Source: Acidilobaceae archaeon UBA162
Lineage (GTDB): Archaea > Thermoproteota > Thermoprotei_A > Sulfolobales > Acidilobaceae
NCBI GenBank assembly: GCA_002496425.1
Contig: DAJS01000003.1
Location: 1 to 29,891 of the forward strand
Length of the DNA: 29,891 nucleotides
Direction of reading: 5' to 3'
In this document: in pieces, positions 29,103 through 29,891 of the stretch
How the letters are laid out: each line of letters opens with the position of its first letter
Position numbering within the stretch: the stretch's first letter is position 1
Program-made: the position numbers and the translations under genes
The notes under the pieces: generated by a model
Seen by the model: the letters and a program-made list of their open reading frames with translations, nothing else
Told to the model about the DNA's origin: nothing
Database searches by the model: none

Positions 29103-29891
29103 TTATACCTCCGCCTTAAGCGATCTCAGGAACTCGACGTCAGGCGAGTACAGTAACCTAACATCGTTAAGCCCAAGCTTGGCTAGGGCAAGCCTCTCAA
29201 CCCCCATGCCCCATGCGCCCACGGGAAAGTCAACACCTACTATGCTCAGCACCTCAGGCCTAAAGAGGCCTGCCCCAAAGACCTCAACCATCTTGCCGTT
29301 TATTTTTGTATAGCCTTCGACGCTTGGCTCTGTGAACGGGAAGTAGGCGGGCTTGAAGACTACCTCTAGGCCTAGCCTCCTCGAGAACTCCCTCAGAACG
29401 CCGAGGAGATCCCTGAAGGTCAGTCCCGGGTACCCTATGATGCCATCTAGCTGGTGGAAGTCGGACAGGTGAGTAGCATCTATGGCGTCAGCCCTAAACA
29501 CCTTATCAACAGTGAAAGCCCTCACCGGTGGCCTGCGGCTCCTCAGCAGCGTCCTTATTGAAACTGCCGTCGTCTGACTCCTGAGTATGTACCTTGAGGC
29601 CACTCTTTCGTCCCACCTATAGCCCCAACCCCTCTCATGGTTATCCCTAACCCTCTTGACAAGCTCAGAGTAGGGGGAGAGGTCTGCCGGCGGCAGGTCA
29701 GGCCACAGGGTGTCCTGCATCTCCCTGGCCGGGTGATCCTGCGGCTGGAAGAGCGCATCGAAGTTGAAGAGCTCAAGCTCTATTAGAGGCCCTTCGACCT
29801 CCTCGAAACCCATGGACACCATGATGTCCTTGAGTTCCTCTATGAAATCTACGAGCGGGTGCTTCCTGGCAGGCAACAGCCTCGGAGGCTC
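29103..29891 (-). CDS. pheS: Phenylalanyl-tRNA synthetase alpha subunit, C-terminal part; 5' end outside window
   Basis: Catalytic subunit of PheRS that activates phenylalanine. The frame is open to the window edge, and the visible 262 residues are the class II catalytic domain: KHPLVDFIEELK entry, FDALFQPQDHPAREMQDT (motif with the conserved DHPAR), motif 2 FTVDKVFRADAIDATHLSDFH split around the arginine of FRAD, FKPAYFPFTEPS, and motif 3 GAWGMGVERLAL. Archaeal PheS is about 460-500 residues, so the N-terminal winged-helix/coiled part lies upstream. The codon at 29874-29876 is TTG but reads as internal leucine, since conserved sequence continues through it. It is the first visible gene of pheS-pheT-mptA. 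Confidence 0.95.
   Translation of the reverse strand, partial: EPPRLLPARKHPLVDFIEELKDIMVSMGFEEVEGPLIELELFNFDALFQPQDHPAREMQDTLWPDLPPADLSPYSELVKRVRDNHERGWGYRWDERVASRYILRSQTTAVSIRTLLRSRRPPVRAFTVDKVFRADAIDATHLSDFHQLDGIIGYPGLTFRDLLGVLREFSRRLGLEVVFKPAYFPFTEPSVEGYTKINGKMVEVFGAGLFRPEVLSIVGVDFPVGAWGMGVERLALAKLGLNDVRLLYSPDVEFLRSLKAEV

Noticed and set aside
28942..29313. 123-codon plus-strand open frame
   Set aside because: It crosses the pheS-pheT junction on the opposite strand, is Ser/Thr-rich as expected of an antisense frame, and has no ribosome site.
1..29891. tRNA and rRNA genes, CRISPR arrays, insertion sequences, inteins, prophage or integration sites
   Set aside because: None was seen: intergenic gaps are at most 138 bases, no cloverleaf or regularly spaced repeats were found, and no gene is interrupted or longer than its family allows by an intein-sized insert. 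A tRNA or repeat scan could confirm this.

Overview
The window is 29,891 bases of gene-dense archaeal chromosome and almost certainly comes from a thermophilic crenarchaeon (Thermoproteota). The markers are a thermosome subunit, glycerol-1-phosphate dehydrogenase, an archaeal proteasome beta subunit, the KH/beta-CASP transcription-termination nuclease, an Nre DNA-repair protein, a standalone C-terminal MetE, type 2 IPP isomerase, a short-chain-type archaeal GGPP synthase, archaeal-type GluRS and PheST, and MptA. TTG and GTG starts are as common together as ATG. First genes of transcripts usually have a TATA-like box 20-40 bases before the start, and downstream genes have GGAGGTGA-type ribosome sites. 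The sugar genes (GH15 glucosidase and maltokinase-like kinase), moderate G+C and gene style fit a saccharolytic acidophile such as Acidilobus or a relative; that genus call is an inference.

Layout. Bases 1-5956 (+) hold housekeeping genes: thermosome 3' end, egsA, psmB, the aCPSF1/FttA nuclease and nre. Bases 6027-7558 (+) hold a Fur-like regulator and a double-hotdog thioesterase. Bases 7559-8572 (-) encode a molybdenum-cofactor oxidoreductase with an unrecognised N-terminal region, divergent from a membrane-anchored HerA-type ATPase (8696-10354, +). Bases 10238-13872 (-) form a tight operon: MetE-N-like, MetE-C, a HypE-like AIR-synthase protein and an AK6/Fap7-type kinase. Then come a thiolase (13983-15176, +), a methyltransferase (-), a small membrane protein coupled to an MFS transporter (15857-17361, +), a helical protein of unknown function (-), an APC permease, and the lipid genes fni and gds followed by gltX (17951-23288, +). 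The rest (23291-29891, -) reads pheS-pheT-mptA, then GH15 glucosidase, then maltokinase-like kinase.

How the genes fit together. Three genes serve archaeal lipid synthesis (egsA for the glycerol backbone, fni and gds for the isoprenoid chain). MptA makes the pterin precursor of methanopterin-type C1 carriers, and the MetE pair probably uses a methylated pterin of that kind to make methionine. Thermosome and proteasome cover protein folding and turnover. The GH15 enzyme and the adjacent kinase suggest release and capture of intracellular sugar. No tRNA, rRNA, CRISPR array, insertion sequence or phage gene was seen, and no gene-free stretch exceeds 138 bases. All five convergent gene pairs are overlapping or separated by at most 2 bases. 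The least explained items are the membrane-anchored HerA-type ATPase, the N-terminal half of the molybdenum protein, the HypE-like protein with a C-x-C-x2-C cluster, the Fur-like protein with half-lost zinc sites, and the small membrane protein ahead of the MFS transporter.
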